Assembly (NCBI GenBank): GCA_965243825.1
Contig: CBDEVT010000002.1
Location: forward strand, 1 to 64,000
Reading direction: 5' to 3'
Length of the DNA: 64,000 nt
Origin: JAJCYX01 sp965243825
Lineage (GTDB): Bacteria > Chloroflexota > Dehalococcoidia > Lucifugimonadales > Lucifugimonadaceae
In this document: piece after piece, positions 62,059 to 64,000 of the stretch
How the letters are laid out: every line of letters begins with the position of its first letter
How positions within the stretch are numbered: the first letter of the stretch is position 1
The notes under the pieces: generated by a model
What the model was told of the DNA's origin: nothing
Seen by the model: only the letters and a program-made list of their open reading frames with translations
Databases searched by the model: none
Made by a program: the position numbers and the translations under genes

Positions 62059-64000
62059 ATGCCCAGGTCAAACGGAAATGCGGCGAAGTCGCGTAAGAAG
62101 AAAAGCCGCCTCTCGCCGGGTCGCAAACAGTATTTGAATTTCAAACAGCAGTACGCTGATGCGCTGCTTCTGTTCCGTATGGGAGACTTCTACGAGACGT
62201 TCGACGAAGACGCCGAGAAGATGGCTCAGATACTCGACATTGCGTTGACGGCGCGCGATGTGGGAGGCGGCGTTAAATCAGCCCTCGCTGGAATTCCCCA
62301 TCACGCTCTGGACGGCTATTTACCGAAACTGGTCAAATCCGGCCTAAAGATCGCCATCGCGGAGCAGGTCTCGGATCCAGCTACGTCGAAAGGCATAGTT
62401 GACCGCGCAGTCGTCCGGGTGGTGACCCCTGGGACTGTACAGGAACCTGACCTCTTGCCAGCGGACAGAAACAACTACCTGGCGGCTGCCGTAAGCGATG
62501 GGCGTACCGCTGGTCTGGCGTATGTCGATGTTTCGACCAGTGAGTTCATGACTTCTGAGATCAGCATCGAAGCGCTGTTGCATGAGATAGAGCGCGTCGC
62601 ACCTGCCGAGTTGCTGACTGACGAAACCGTGCGGCTCCATCTCGCTGCTTCCGACGAGGAATCAAGCAATCAACGATCAGTGATCAGGGATATCGATGAA
62701 TCTCGTATCGACGAAGACCTTGCAGAACGCCTCCTCAAGAAGCACTTTGAGGTTGAGACATTACAGGCCTTCGGGTGTGACGGCTCACCAGTTGCAACTC
62801 TCGCAGCTGGCGCCATCGTTGATTTTCTAAGCGAGACGCAACTAGGTGCGCTACCGCAAATAACTTCGTTGCGGACAGTTCAGCACTCAGATTTCATGCA
62901 GTTGGATCGCCGTGCGCTGCGCGACCTTGAGGTCCTTGAGTCCTCAAGTGGACGTTCGGATGCCCCGACGCTGCTTTCAACTGTCGACTGCACACGTACC
63001 GGTCCGGGAAGCCGGATGCTCCGTGGTTGGCTGGCTCGACCGTTAATGAACGTGGAGGCGATACAGCTCAGGCAATTGGCCATCTCTGGCTTTGTCGATG
63101 ATGGGCTAAAACGTTCTCAGGTGCGTGAGCTTCTAAAAGGTTTTGCTGATCTTGAGCGCCTGCTGAACCGAATCAGGACGTTCAGCGCTAGCCCGAGAGA
63201 AGTTAAGTCGATGGGTCGATCCCTTGAACGACTGCCAGAACTTATCGAGGTAGTCGGAGTCCCGTCGAATGGTCTCAGTGCCACTCCACTCAGTGGCCTG
63301 CGCCCTTGTGATGATGCAACAGCGCTCGTGTCGGCAGCTATCGATGACGATGCACCTGGGAACCTTGGTGACGGCAACGTCATCCAGCCAGGGTTTGATT
63401 CCTCGCTGGATGAACTGAAATCGCTGGCCAGGGACGCACGCGGTGCGATTGCCGCAATCGAATCTGGTACCCGGGAGAGCACCGGGATCAAGTCGTTGAA
63501 GGTTGGTTACAACCGTGTATTTGGCTACTACATCGAGGTGTCTCGTCCAAATCTGGATCTTGTCCCCCCTGAGTTCGAAAGAAGACAGACCCTAACCGGG
63601 GGAGAACGTTTCATCACCCCTGAGCTTAAAGAGCTGGAATCCAGGATTCTTGGGGCTACTGAGCAGATCGACGAACTCGAACGTTCTATCTTCAGACGTG
63701 TCTGTGGAGAGATCACCGCACACGGTGAAAGAATCATGGCGTCTGCAGCAGCGGTGGCCTGGCTGGATGCTGTGACGAGTATGGCGGAAAGTGCCGTCAA
63801 CAACGGCTGGGTAAGGCCTGAGGTCGATGACGGTGACGTGGTTTCTATTAAGGATGGGCGGCATCCCGTGGTTGAGGCTGCTCTTGGACCTGGCAAATTC
63901 GTGCCCAACGATGTTGAGCTTTCGTCAGGCGAAACCCAGGTTGCGATCATCACGGGTCCCAATATGTCCGGTAAGTCGACGTACATTCGGCAAGTTGCGG
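62059..64000 (+). CDS. mutS: DNA mismatch repair protein MutS (partial, cut by window end)
   Basis: Open from ATG 62059 to the last base, 647 codons with no stop. A basic N-terminal extension (SRKKKSRLSPGRKQY) precedes QYADALLLFRMGDFYETF, the mismatch-binding Phe-x-Glu element. Connector and core domains follow, and the last codons reach the Walker A GPNMSGKSTYIRQVA. Recognises base-base mismatches. Truncated only by the window. Confidence 0.95.
   Translation, partial: MPRSNGNAAKSRKKKSRLSPGRKQYLNFKQQYADALLLFRMGDFYETFDEDAEKMAQILDIALTARDVGGGVKSALAGIPHHALDGYLPKLVKSGLKIAIAEQVSDPATSKGIVDRAVVRVVTPGTVQEPDLLPADRNNYLAAAVSDGRTAGLAYVDVSTSEFMTSEISIEALLHEIERVAPAELLTDETVRLHLAASDEESSNQRSVIRDIDESRIDEDLAERLLKKHFEVETLQAFGCDGSPVATLAAGAIVDFLSETQLGALPQITSLRTVQHSDFMQLDRRALRDLEVLESSSGRSDAPTLLSTVDCTRTGPGSRMLRGWLARPLMNVEAIQLRQLAISGFVDDGLKRSQVRELLKGFADLERLLNRIRTFSASPREVKSMGRSLERLPELIEVVGVPSNGLSATPLSGLRPCDDATALVSAAIDDDAPGNLGDGNVIQPGFDSSLDELKSLARDARGAIAAIESGTRESTGIKSLKVGYNRVFGYYIEVSRPNLDLVPPEFERRQTLTGGERFITPELKELESRILGATEQIDELERSIFRRVCGEITAHGERIMASAAAVAWLDAVTSMAESAVNNGWVRPEVDDGDVVSIKDGRHPVVEAALGPGKFVPNDVELSSGETQVAIITGPNMSGKSTYIRQVA

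Overview
The window looks like a piece of a Chloroflexota chromosome, most likely from the Dehalococcoidia/SAR202 side. This is an inference from several signs: a tmRNA whose predicted tag, GEREVALAA, resembles the GERELVLAG tag I recall for Dehalococcoides; many TTG and GTG starts with clear Shine-Dalgarno sequences; Thr/Pro-rich stalks on secreted proteins; and a mix of CbiMNQO, DUF4389, selA and Gld-type ABC genes. Gene density is ordinary chromosomal. The only sign of a mobile element is a decayed serine-recombinase fragment near 19.7 kb.

Region by region. 0-5.4 kb: an orphan pstS, then a leftward fur-cbiM-cbiN-cbiQ-cbiO operon for cobalt or nickel uptake, then a small secreted protein. 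5.5-8.1 kb: a cytosolic protein of unknown function, a PAS histidine kinase and a NarL-type regulator, translationally coupled. 8.3-25 kb is the most unusual part. Two paralogous modules each hold a TIGR03086/DinB-like protein, a multi-PAS histidine kinase, and a response regulator fused to a glutaredoxin-like domain and a thioredoxin-reductase-like flavoprotein. They flank two large secreted proteins read leftward. Each module also has a tiny Cys-rich protein (57 and 52 aa) of one family, under 60 codons and easily missed. Module 1 is preceded by an isochorismatase-like hydrolase, module 2 by a zinc-ribbon NrtS-like membrane protein.

25-31.8 kb: a DUF990-type ABC exporter with a structured 3' region, tmRNA, a lipoprotein, dtd, an FmdB-like protein and a HAD-IIA protein. 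31.8-39.5 kb, all leftward: purL, a DUF4389 membrane protein, purQ, rpsU, a small membrane protein, gltX, rluD and lspA. 39.5-46.2 kb: threonine aldolase behind a hairpin-rich leader, a NatA/NatB-like ABC pair, rarA, an Smr protein and selA. 46.3-53.3 kb: coaE, a MoxR-type AAA ATPase, a Nudix hydrolase, a 1161-aa VWA protein and an MFS exporter. 53.4-59.4 kb, leftward: a CinA-like protein and a GldA/F/G-like ABC system with a DUF4340 protein. 59.6-64 kb: cysteine desulfurase, an unknown membrane protein and the start of mutS, cut by the window end.

How the parts fit: the two modules repeat the same kinase/regulator pair with different sensory inputs (two PAS domains versus three repeats carrying FPDMNPGPV). 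Their output protein keeps the phospho-acceptor Asp and the FAD and NADPH folds but has lost the redox CxxC in both the reductase and the glutaredoxin-like domain. I infer phosphorylation-controlled flavin chemistry or redox sensing rather than thioredoxin reduction. The remaining genes are housekeeping: translation quality control (tmRNA, dtd), purine synthesis, lipoprotein processing, mismatch repair, sulfur and selenium metabolism.
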